A DNA stretch of 5,014 nucleotides from Zoogloeaceae bacterium (GTDB lineage Bacteria > Pseudomonadota > Gammaproteobacteria > Burkholderiales > Rhodocyclaceae): contig JAITDH010000277.1 of NCBI GenBank assembly GCA_031282665.1, positions 1 to 5,014 of the forward strand, given 5' to 3'. Shown in pieces: positions 1-5,014 of the stretch. Positions within the stretch are counted from its first letter, which is position 1, and every line of letters begins with the position of its first letter. The notes beneath the pieces are model-generated. The model saw only the letters and a list, made by a program, of their open reading frames with translations. It did no database searches and was not told where the DNA came from. A program made the translations under genes and the position numbers.

Positions 1-625
1 GCGCCATTTCTTCCTCGCCGAGCAATACCGGCGTTCCCATGGTGATGGCGCGGCTGTATTGCGCGCAGAGCGACTCCAGTTCGCTGCCCAGGCGCAGCGC
101 CTCCGCCAGGTCGCCGCCGTGGACGACCATGCCGTGATTGGCCAGCAGGCAGGCGCTGCGCTCCCGCAGCGCGCCGAGCGCAGCGTCGGACAGGGCCTGG
201 CTGCCGAACAGGGCGTAGGGCGCGCAGCGCACGGTATCTCCACCGAAGCGGGCGATCATGTAGTGGAAAGGCGGGATGTCGCGGCGCAGGCAGGCGAGGG
301 CGACGGCGAAGGGGGAATGCGCGTGCAGCACCGCTCCCGCCCGCGGGAAGGCGGCATAGATGTCGCGGTGGAGACGCCATTCGGAAGAAGGCCGGCGGCG
401 CCCTTCGGCTTCGCCGTCCAGGCCGACCCAGACGATGTCGTCCGGCGCGAGCGCGGCGTAGTCCATGCCGGTCGGGGTGATGAGGAAGCCTTCCCTGCCA
501 TCTTCGCTTTTCCGGCGGCAACTCATATTGCCCGCCGTGCCTTCGTTCAGTCCGCGCGCGCACATGTCCAGGGCGGCGGCGATCAGGGCCTGGCGCGAGG
601 CGTCCTGGCGCTCGTGTGAGTTCAC
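1..625 (-). CDS. Class II (FucA-like) aldolase, probable 5-methylthioribulose-1-phosphate / 5-deoxyribulose-1-phosphate aldolase (Ald2-type, DHAP shunt); 3' end cut by window edge
   Basis: Zn-dependent class II aldolase/adducin family. The predicted reaction is cleavage of a ketose-1-phosphate to dihydroxyacetone phosphate plus an aldehyde, in the cytoplasm. 208 codons are visible. The family is about 215-230 residues, so only the C-terminal tail is missing. Visible motifs: RGLNEGTAGN (24-33) and ITPTG (49-53) for phosphate binding, PSSEW (79-83), HAHS (101-104), FHYM (120-123) and LANHGM (161-166). Glu82, His101, His103, His164 and Tyr122 each lie 9 positions after E. coli FucA Glu73, His92, His94, His155 and Tyr113 (numbering recalled). 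This supports an intact Zn site and acid/base residue. The start is GTG at 625-623, overlapping the mtnA stop as GTGA. No strong Shine-Dalgarno is visible, so translation is probably coupled to mtnA. PSSEW rather than the PSAET-like motif of the dehydratase MtnB favours an aldolase. The substrate is inferred from the mtnA neighbour; fuculose-1-phosphate aldolase is the main alternative. Confidence 0.85.
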   Translation of the reverse strand, partial: MNSHERQDASRQALIAAALDMCARGLNEGTAGNMSCRRKSEDGREGFLITPTGMDYAALAPDDIVWVGLDGEAEGRRRPSSEWRLHRDIYAAFPRAGAVLHAHSPFAVALACLRRDIPPFHYMIARFGGDTVRCAPYALFGSQALSDAALGALRERSACLLANHGMVVHGGDLAEALRLGSELESLCAQYSRAITMGTPVLLGEEEMA

Positions 626-1746
626 GTCCTGGCCGCCGCTTCCGGGAAGAGTTGCGCCAGCGCTTCCTGGTTCGCGGCGCAGACGCCCCGCTCGGTGATG
701 ATGCCCGTCACCAGTTCGGCGGGGGTGATGTCGAAGGCGGGGTTGTAGATGGGTTCGCCGTTGGAAATCTGGCGCAGGCGCTGGATCTGCCCTTCCCGGT
801 TGACTCCGGTGACGAAGCTCAATTCGTCTTCGGAGCGCACTTCCAGCGGGACGTAGCCGCCGTTGGCGGCGGAAAAGTCAAGCGAGGCGCCGGGCGCGGC
901 GACGTAGAAGGGAATTCCCTGGCGATGCGCGGCCAGCGCTTTCAGGGAGGTGCCGACCTTGTTGGCGACGTCCCCGTTGGCGGCGACGCGGTCGGCGCCG
1001 ACGATGACCGCGTCTACCCGTCCCTGCAGGATCAGCAGGCCGGAGGCGTTGTCGGCGATCAGGGTGTGGGGGACGCCCGCCTCGGCGAGTTCCCAGGCCG
1101 TCAGGAGGCCCTGGTTGCGCGGACGGGTTTCCGATACCCATACGTGCAGGGGCAGCTTGGTGGATGCCGCGGCGTAGATGGGGGCCAGCGCGGTGCCCTG
1201 CTCGATCGTGGCAAGCCAGCCGGCATTGCAATGGGTCATCAGTTGCATGGGACGGCAGGGATTCTTGGCCGCGATCTGGCGCAGCAATTCGTAGCCATGC
1301 TTGCCGATGGCGCGGTTTTGCCGGGCGTTTTCCTCGGCGATGTCGTCCGCTTCCGACCAGGCGGCGGCGGCGCGCCGGGCCGCCGGCAGGGGCGTCAGGC
1401 GCTCGTTCATGCGCGCCAGCGCCCAGGCGAGGTTGACCGCCGTGGGACGGGTCGTCGCCAGCCGGGCGGAGATGCTCACCAATGCCTGGTCGCTGGCATC
1501 CGCCCAGAGGCCGAGCGCGATGCCGTAGGCGGCGACGATGCCGATCAGGGGCGCGCCGCGCACCTGCATGGTGTCGATGGCGTGGATGGCGTCCTCCAGG
1601 CAATGCAGGCGCACCCACCGCCGGATGTGGGGCAAGACGGTCTGGTCGAGGATTTCCACCTGCTCCTGGCCGTTTTCGAAACAGCGGCGCAGGGGGCGCA
1701 GGGGCGCGGGCGGGGTGGGGGGATGGGGGGATCGTTGGTTCGACAT
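622..1746 (-). CDS. mtnA: S-methyl-5-thioribose-1-phosphate isomerase (MtnA)
   Basis: Cytoplasmic aldose-ketose isomerase of the eIF2B-alpha-like family. It converts 5-methylthioribose-1-phosphate to 5-methylthioribulose-1-phosphate in methylthioadenosine salvage; the family also handles 5-deoxyribose-1-phosphate. The product is 374 residues, normal for the family. Diagnostic motifs in order: ILDQTVLPH (32-40), RGAPLIG (63-69), THCNAG (171-176) with catalytic Cys173, SETRPRNQG (205-213), DNASG (232-236), GADRVAANGD (250-259) with catalytic Asp252, NKVGT (262-266), and NPAFDITPAELVTGIITERG (335-354). The ATG at 1746 is well supported by an AGAGGAAG Shine-Dalgarno 6 bases upstream and by DQTVLPH lying at the usual distance. 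The first ~20 residues are proline-rich and not part of the conserved fold. The gene starts 13 bases after glnE and ends in TGA overlapping the GTG of the aldolase. With that partner it more likely feeds an aldolase (DHAP shunt) than the MtnB dehydratase. Confidence 0.97.
   Translation of the reverse strand: MSNQRSPHPPTPPAPLRPLRRCFENGQEQVEILDQTVLPHIRRWVRLHCLEDAIHAIDTMQVRGAPLIGIVAAYGIALGLWADASDQALVSISARLATTRPTAVNLAWALARMNERLTPLPAARRAAAAWSEADDIAEENARQNRAIGKHGYELLRQIAAKNPCRPMQLMTHCNAGWLATIEQGTALAPIYAAASTKLPLHVWVSETRPRNQGLLTAWELAEAGVPHTLIADNASGLLILQGRVDAVIVGADRVAANGDVANKVGTSLKALAAHRQGIPFYVAAPGASLDFSAANGGYVPLEVRSEDELSFVTGVNREGQIQRLRQISNGEPIYNPAFDITPAELVTGIITERGVCAANQEALAQLFPEAAART
1692..1730 (+). 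other. G-tract cluster, potential G-quadruplex at the 5' end of mtnA
   Basis: The plus strand holds six runs of three or more G within 39 bases (1692-1696, 1701-1704, 1708-1710, 1712-1715, 1717-1722, 1725-1730), separated by 1-4 bases. This satisfies the usual four-tract quadruplex pattern with tracts to spare. It lies on the template strand of mtnA, 17 to 55 bases inside the coding region, so the mRNA is C-rich here. It encodes the proline-rich start of MtnA. Structure formation is inferred only from the pattern. Confidence 0.55.
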
Positions 1747-1750
1747 GAGG

Positions 1751-1759
1751 CTTCCTCTT
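1751..1759 (-). promoter_or_regulatory. Ribosome-binding site of mtnA
   Basis: On the minus strand this reads AAGAGGAAG, with the GAGGA core at 1757-1753, leaving 6 bases before the ATG at 1746. It is the best Shine-Dalgarno in the window and fixes the mtnA start. It lies immediately after the glnE TAA (1760-1762), so mtnA can initiate independently even when co-transcribed with glnE. Confidence 0.85.
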
Positions 1760-4495
1760 TTATACGGCGAACAGGGTTTTCCATAGCTGGCGGACGGCGG
1801 CGATCTGTCCGGCCAGGTCTTGCCGGCAAACGCGCGGCTGCATATCGTTCAGGCGCATTCCGTGTTGCAGGCGGCGATATTCGCGGTAGGCGTTGCGGGC
1901 GGTTTCGGCGAGATCCGCCGGAATCAGGTTGAGGCTTGCCGCCATGCGCAGCAGGGCGATGTTGCCGAGGTTGGCGGTCAGTTGCGGATATTGCCGCGCA
2001 TGGAGAAGCACCAGGTACTGGACGATGAATTCCACGTCGATGATGCCGCCGGGATCGTGCTTGACGTCGAAGATTTCCTCGTTGCCTCTGACATGGCTGG
2101 CGAACATTTTTTCCCGCATGGCGAGCACTTCGCCTTGCAGGGCGGCCGGGTCGCGCTCCTGGCAGAGAATTTCCCTGCGCACCGCCTCGAAACGCTTGCC
2201 CAGCGCGGCGTCCCCGGTGACGAAGCGGGCGCGGGTCAGGGCCTGGTGCTCCCATACCCAGGCATGCTTGAGTTCATAGTCGCGGAAGGCTTCCAGGGTG
2301 CACACCAGGAGACCGGAATCGCCGTTCGGGCGCAGGCGCAGATCGGTCTCGAAAAGCTGCCCGGCGGGGGTGCGGCTGGAAAGCCAGGTATTGATGCGCT
2401 GCCCCAGGCGCGTATAGGTCGACTCCGCTTCGGGATCGGCGTCCTCTTCGTCGCGCAGGTAAACCAGATCGAGGTCGGAAGCGTAGCCCAGTTCCTTGCC
2501 GCCCAGTTTTCCGTAGCCGATGATGGCGAAGGCGGGCGTTTCACGATGGCGCTGGCGGCTGGGAAGTTTCGCCCAGCACAGGGAAAGCGTGGTTTCCAGC
2601 ACGATGTCCGCGATCTGGGTCAGATGATCGGAGATGCGCTCGATGCTGTGCAGGCCGGCGAGATCCTGGGCCAGGATGCGGAAGACCTGCGCGTGATGCA
2701 CCTCGCGCAGCAGATCCATTTCCCGCTCGGTATCGTCCTTGACGGTGGCGAGCGAACGGGCCAGATCGGCGCGGAAGGCGTTCCAGTCGGTGGCGGTGTC
2801 GAGCAGTTGCGCGTCCAGCAATTCATCCAGCAGGATGGGGTGGCGGTTCAGGTAGGTCGCCGCCCAGGCGGACGCGCCAACGATGCGCACCACCTTGTCC
2901 AGCGCCTGCGGGTACTGTTGCAGGAGGGAAAGGTAGGCGCCCCGGCGGGCGATGTTGTCGAGGAAATCCAGCCCGCGCGTAAACGCCTGGTCGGGATGGG
3001 GCGTCTGCCGCGCCATCTCGATCAGGCGCGGGCCGACGGCGTCCAGGCGTTGCCGGTTGGACGCGGGCAATTGCCGGTAGCGTCCCGACTGGCGCAGGGC
3101 GGCGAGCCGCTCGTGCGCCACCTTCGGGGAGAAGCCCAACTCGGAAAATTTCTCCCGCTCCTCCTCTTCCTCCAGCGTCCCGGACCACAGGACGGAGAGC
3201 GGATGCTCCCCTTCCTCCGGCTCGGAAAACACCGCCTCGAAATGGGTGCTCACCTTCGCCCGGTGGATTTCGAGCTGGGCGGCCAGATCCGCCCAATCGC
3301 GGCAATCCATGCTCGCCGCGATCAGCGCGCGCGTTTCCTCGTCCTTCGGCAGCATGTGCGTCTGCTGGTCGTCGACATATTGCAGGCGATGTTCCAGCTT
3401 GCGCAGGAATTTATAGGCCAGATGCAAATCCGCCTCGGCGGCGGCGGAGAGGATGCAGAGTTCGGCCAACTGGCCGAGGACGGCAAGGGTCGGGCGGATT
3501 TGCAGGCGCGGATCGCGCCCGCCGCGAATCAACTGGAACACCTGCGCGATGAACTCGATTTCCCGGATGCCACCCGGCCCCAGCTTGATGTGCTCGACCA
3601 TGTCCTTGCGCGCCACCTCGCGGCGGATCTGCACATGCAGGTCGCGCATCGCGTTGATCGCGCCGAAATCGAGATAGCGGCGGAAGACGAAGGGACGCAC
3701 CATGCGGCGCAGTTGTTCGATCCAGAGCAACTGGCGCTCGCCGGCGTTTTCCCCGGCGTTCAGCGCGCGCGCCTTGATCCAGGCATAGCGTTCCCACTCC
3801 CTGCCCTGGGTGATGAAATAGTTTTCCAGGGCGGCCAGCGAAGACACCAGCGGGCCGGAATCGCCATTCGGCCGCAGGCGCATATCGACGCGGAAAACCT
3901 GCCCGTCGGCCGTCACTTCGGCCAGCGACCCGATCAGGCGCTTGCCGAGACGGGTGAAGAATTCGAAATTCTCGATCTTCCGCGGCCCCGCCGTCTCGCC
4001 CTCCTCCGGATACACGAAGATGTAATCGACATCGGAAGAAACGTTCAATTCCCCGCCGCCCAGCTTGCCCATGCCGATCACCATCAGGCGTTGCGGCAAC
4101 CCCTCGCTGTCCAGCGGCTCGCCGAAATCGCGCGCCAGCGCCGCGTGATGGAAGGAAAGGGCCGCGTTGGTCGCCACCTCGGCGAGCAGGGTCATGCTTT
4201 GCATCACCTCGGGCAGGGGCGCTTCGCCCGCCAGATCGCGCAGCTCGATATGCGCCATCGCCTGCTGCCGCATCCGGCGCAACTGCCGGCGCAGGCATTC
4301 CTCGTCCTCGGCGGCGGGCGATAGCGCGGCGCGCAGATCCTCTTCCGACAGGGGCCGCCACCAGCATTGCCGCAACATCTCCGGCAATTCCGGACGGGCG
4401 TTGAAAAGCTGGCGCAGATAACGGCTATGCCCAAGCGCGCGCTCCAGGGCCGTCGTCCATTGCATGTTTTCCATTGCTTCGCGGGGAGTATCCAT
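1760..4495 (-). CDS. glnE: Bifunctional glutamine synthetase adenylyltransferase / adenylyl-removing enzyme (GlnE)
   Basis: Cytoplasmic regulator of nitrogen assimilation. It adenylylates glutamine synthetase to reduce its activity and removes AMP by phosphorolysis, under control of PII protein and glutamine. The product is 911 residues; E. coli GlnE is about 946, and this one lacks part of the N-terminal leader. Two homologous nucleotidyltransferase halves are visible. The adenylyl-removing half has GMGKLGG (141-147), SSDVDYIF (153-160, metal-binding Asp155 and Asp157), RLRPNGDSG (206-214) and GPGGIREIEF (306-315). The adenylyltransferase half has GYGKLGG (660-666), SDLDLVYL (673-680, Asp674 and Asp676), RLRPNGDSG (720-728) and DPGGIIDVEF (814-823). 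Both catalytic Asp pairs are present, so both activities should be intact. The ATG at 4495 has no clear Shine-Dalgarno; Met8 and Met11 are in-frame alternatives. A glutamate-rich stretch (441-446) lies in the linker between halves. It begins 39 bases after tilS, with a candidate promoter between, and is followed after 13 bases by mtnA. Confidence 0.98.
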   Translation of the reverse strand: MDTPREAMENMQWTTALERALGHSRYLRQLFNARPELPEMLRQCWWRPLSEEDLRAALSPAAEDEECLRRQLRRMRQQAMAHIELRDLAGEAPLPEVMQSMTLLAEVATNAALSFHHAALARDFGEPLDSEGLPQRLMVIGMGKLGGGELNVSSDVDYIFVYPEEGETAGPRKIENFEFFTRLGKRLIGSLAEVTADGQVFRVDMRLRPNGDSGPLVSSLAALENYFITQGREWERYAWIKARALNAGENAGERQLLWIEQLRRMVRPFVFRRYLDFGAINAMRDLHVQIRREVARKDMVEHIKLGPGGIREIEFIAQVFQLIRGGRDPRLQIRPTLAVLGQLAELCILSAAAEADLHLAYKFLRKLEHRLQYVDDQQTHMLPKDEETRALIAASMDCRDWADLAAQLEIHRAKVSTHFEAVFSEPEEGEHPLSVLWSGTLEEEEEREKFSELGFSPKVAHERLAALRQSGRYRQLPASNRQRLDAVGPRLIEMARQTPHPDQAFTRGLDFLDNIARRGAYLSLLQQYPQALDKVVRIVGASAWAATYLNRHPILLDELLDAQLLDTATDWNAFRADLARSLATVKDDTEREMDLLREVHHAQVFRILAQDLAGLHSIERISDHLTQIADIVLETTLSLCWAKLPSRQRHRETPAFAIIGYGKLGGKELGYASDLDLVYLRDEEDADPEAESTYTRLGQRINTWLSSRTPAGQLFETDLRLRPNGDSGLLVCTLEAFRDYELKHAWVWEHQALTRARFVTGDAALGKRFEAVRREILCQERDPAALQGEVLAMREKMFASHVRGNEEIFDVKHDPGGIIDVEFIVQYLVLLHARQYPQLTANLGNIALLRMAASLNLIPADLAETARNAYREYRRLQHGMRLNDMQPRVCRQDLAGQIAAVRQLWKTLFAV
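2313..2340. repeat. Intragenic near-repeat, copy in the adenylyltransferase half of glnE (partner 3856-3883)
   Basis: This 28-base stretch matches 3856-3883 at 26 of 28 positions in the same orientation. Both copies encode the RLRPNGDSG motif of one GlnE half. The match reflects the ancient internal duplication of GlnE plus similar codon choice; it is not a mobile or regulatory repeat. Confidence 0.8.
3856..3883. repeat. Intragenic near-repeat, copy in the adenylyl-removing half of glnE (partner 2313-2340)
   Basis: Second copy of the 28-base near-repeat, differing from 2313-2340 at two positions. It encodes residues around 205-214 of GlnE (RLRPNGDSG). The two copies lie about 1.5 kb apart in direct orientation. 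Confidence 0.8.
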
Positions 4496-4513
4496 GGAGT
4501 TTTTCGGGAATGG

Positions 4514-4535
4514 AATCCGCGCATTGTAGCGGATT
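4514..4535. repeat. Perfect 7-bp inverted repeat around the candidate glnE -10 box
   Basis: AATCCGC (4514-4520) and GCGGATT (4529-4535) are perfect inverted arms separated by 8 bases. The candidate -10 hexamer lies within the 8-base loop. The upper arm touches the last base of the tilS stop codon. No T-run follows the dyad on the minus strand, so a factor-independent terminator is unlikely. A protein-binding operator or an mRNA hairpin after tilS is possible, and chance is not excluded at this arm length. Confidence 0.5.
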
Positions 4536-4551
4536 TAGCCGCCCTGCTGAA
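4523..4551 (-). promoter_or_regulatory. Candidate sigma-70 promoter for glnE
   Basis: On the minus strand a TACAAT hexamer (4528-4523) differs from the -10 consensus at one base and is followed by a GC-rich discriminator. With a 17-base spacer the -35 position (4551-4546) reads TTCAGC, which matches the consensus at only three positions. The -35 would lie inside the tilS 3' end. A start site near 4515 would leave a leader of about 20 bases before the glnE ATG. The -10 is convincing and the -35 is weak, so readthrough from tilS could also supply glnE transcription. Confidence 0.45.
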
Positions 4552-5014
4552 AAACCGGGAGCAGGCCCATTTCGCCGCGCCGGCATTGCCAATCCGCGGC
4601 GATGGCGACTCCCGGACAGGCGAGGAATTCGTCATCCAGGTAGATGAGCGGCAGGCGTTCGCGTTGCCAGGGAGGGATGCGCGCCTCACGCAGCAGGTGT
4701 TTCAGCGGGCGGCGGGGACGGTTGGGCGCGGGACGCAGGGCCTCGCCTCCCTGGCGGGGACGAATTTGCAGGATTTTCCCGGCAAGCGGCGCGGCGCGCA
4801 GGCCCGTCTCCCGGCTGGCCTGCAAGGAGAGGAAGCCACCCGACCAGGCGAGCGGCGTCCGGGCGTCCCAGGCGATAGGACGGCGCGAGAGCGGGACGTC
4901 GGGGACGCAGTGGAGGCGGTCCTGCCAGAGATAGAGGGAGCCTTCCGGCAACAGGTGCCGGAAATGGTTGTCGGCATCGCGCACCTGGGCGAGCTGGCGG
5001 AGGATTTCCGCGAG
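4535..5014 (-). CDS. tilS: tRNA(Ile)-lysidine synthetase, C-terminal part (TilS); 5' end outside window
   Basis: TilS uses ATP to attach lysine to C34 of the CAU-anticodon tRNA-Ile, which switches its identity from Met to Ile decoding; it is essential in most bacteria. 159 residues are visible, open to the window edge and ending in TAA at 4537-4535. The N-terminal PP-loop ATPase domain (SGGxDS) lies beyond 5014, so catalytic residues cannot be judged. In the visible fragment, residues 1-75 fit the substrate-binding middle region. From about 78 on lies the TilS C-terminal domain: GGEALRPAPNRPRRPLKHLL (89-108), then IPPWQRERLPLIY (113-125) and a DDEFLACPGVAIA stretch, the classic order for this domain. 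The reading frame continues upstream of an internal GTG at 4984, so that codon is not the start. The C-terminus appears complete. Transcription runs toward glnE. Confidence 0.93.
   Translation of the reverse strand, partial: LAEILRQLAQVRDADNHFRHLLPEGSLYLWQDRLHCVPDVPLSRRPIAWDARTPLAWSGGFLSLQASRETGLRAAPLAGKILQIRPRQGGEALRPAPNRPRRPLKHLLREARIPPWQRERLPLIYLDDEFLACPGVAIAADWQCRRGEMGLLPVFQQGG

Noticed and set aside
1..625. Annotation of the aldolase as MtnB (methylthioribulose-1-phosphate dehydratase)
   Set aside because: The neighbouring mtnA makes this tempting. However, the sequence carries PSSEWRLH, ITPTG and FHYM as in FucA-type aldolases, and not the PSAET-type motif of the dehydratase branch.
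1759..1764. TATAAA hexamer on the minus strand as a -10 box for mtnA
   Set aside because: It overlaps the glnE stop codon and the mtnA Shine-Dalgarno, leaving almost no leader, and the -35 position reads GCTATG with 17-base spacing. It is better explained by the stop codon and A-rich Shine-Dalgarno flank.
59..1932. Long plus-strand open frames of 186 and 438 codons opposite the aldolase and mtnA
   Set aside because: They are antisense shadows: the minus strand here carries fully conserved family motifs, and the plus-strand translations resemble no protein family I recognise.
1820..4324. 834-codon open frame on the plus strand opposite glnE
   Set aside because: It runs antisense through all of the highly conserved glnE coding sequence. 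Its translation has no recognisable motif and an odd His/Gln/Arg-rich composition. Long antisense frames are expected opposite GC-rich genes with strong third-position bias.
4514..4535. The dyad after tilS as a rho-independent terminator
   Set aside because: The arms are short, the loop is 8 bases and no T-run follows on the transcribed strand.
4982..4984. GTG as the start of a separate 149-residue gene
   Set aside because: The same frame stays open to the window edge with TilS-like residues upstream (LAEILRQLAQ), so this is an internal valine codon of a partial tilS.

Overview
The window is GC-rich, gene-dense bacterial chromosome. It carries four genes, all on the minus strand, with almost no non-coding sequence. 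Reading in the direction of transcription (high to low coordinates), the order is: the 3' end of tilS (tRNA-Ile lysidine synthetase, 5' part outside the window); a 39-base gap with a candidate promoter and a dyad; a complete glnE (bifunctional glutamine synthetase adenylyltransferase/adenylyl-removing enzyme); a 13-base gap with a strong Shine-Dalgarno; a complete mtnA (methylthioribose-1-phosphate isomerase); and a class II, FucA-like aldolase that overlaps mtnA by 4 bases and runs off the low-coordinate edge. A short-N-terminus GlnE of about 910 residues and the strong G/C third-position bias point to Pseudomonadota, most likely Betaproteobacteria (Rhodocyclales- or Nitrosomonadales-like). 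This is inferred from protein character, not from a search.

Region by region: 4535-5014 is the C-terminal part of TilS. 4496-4534 is the only gap that looks regulatory: a TACAAT -10-like hexamer sits in the loop of a perfect 7-bp inverted repeat. 1760-4495 is glnE, with both nucleotidyltransferase halves intact. 1747-1759 holds the mtnA ribosome-binding site. 622-1746 is mtnA, with an unusual proline-rich start whose template strand is a run of G-tracts. 1-625 is the aldolase. No stretch over 300 bases lacks a gene, and I saw no RNA gene, mobile element or CRISPR array.

The most interesting point is the mtnA-aldolase pair. In the classical methionine salvage pathway MtnA is followed by the dehydratase MtnB. 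Here the next gene instead has an intact fuculose-phosphate-aldolase active site (Glu82, His101, His103, His164, with Tyr122). That combination matches the 'DHAP shunt' described in Rhodospirillum rubrum and some E. coli. In that route methylthioribulose-1-phosphate or 5-deoxyribulose-1-phosphate, formed from methylthioadenosine or 5'-deoxyadenosine, is split to dihydroxyacetone phosphate and a C2 aldehyde. The two genes appear translationally coupled and lie just downstream of the nitrogen-regulatory gene glnE, probably on the same transcript.
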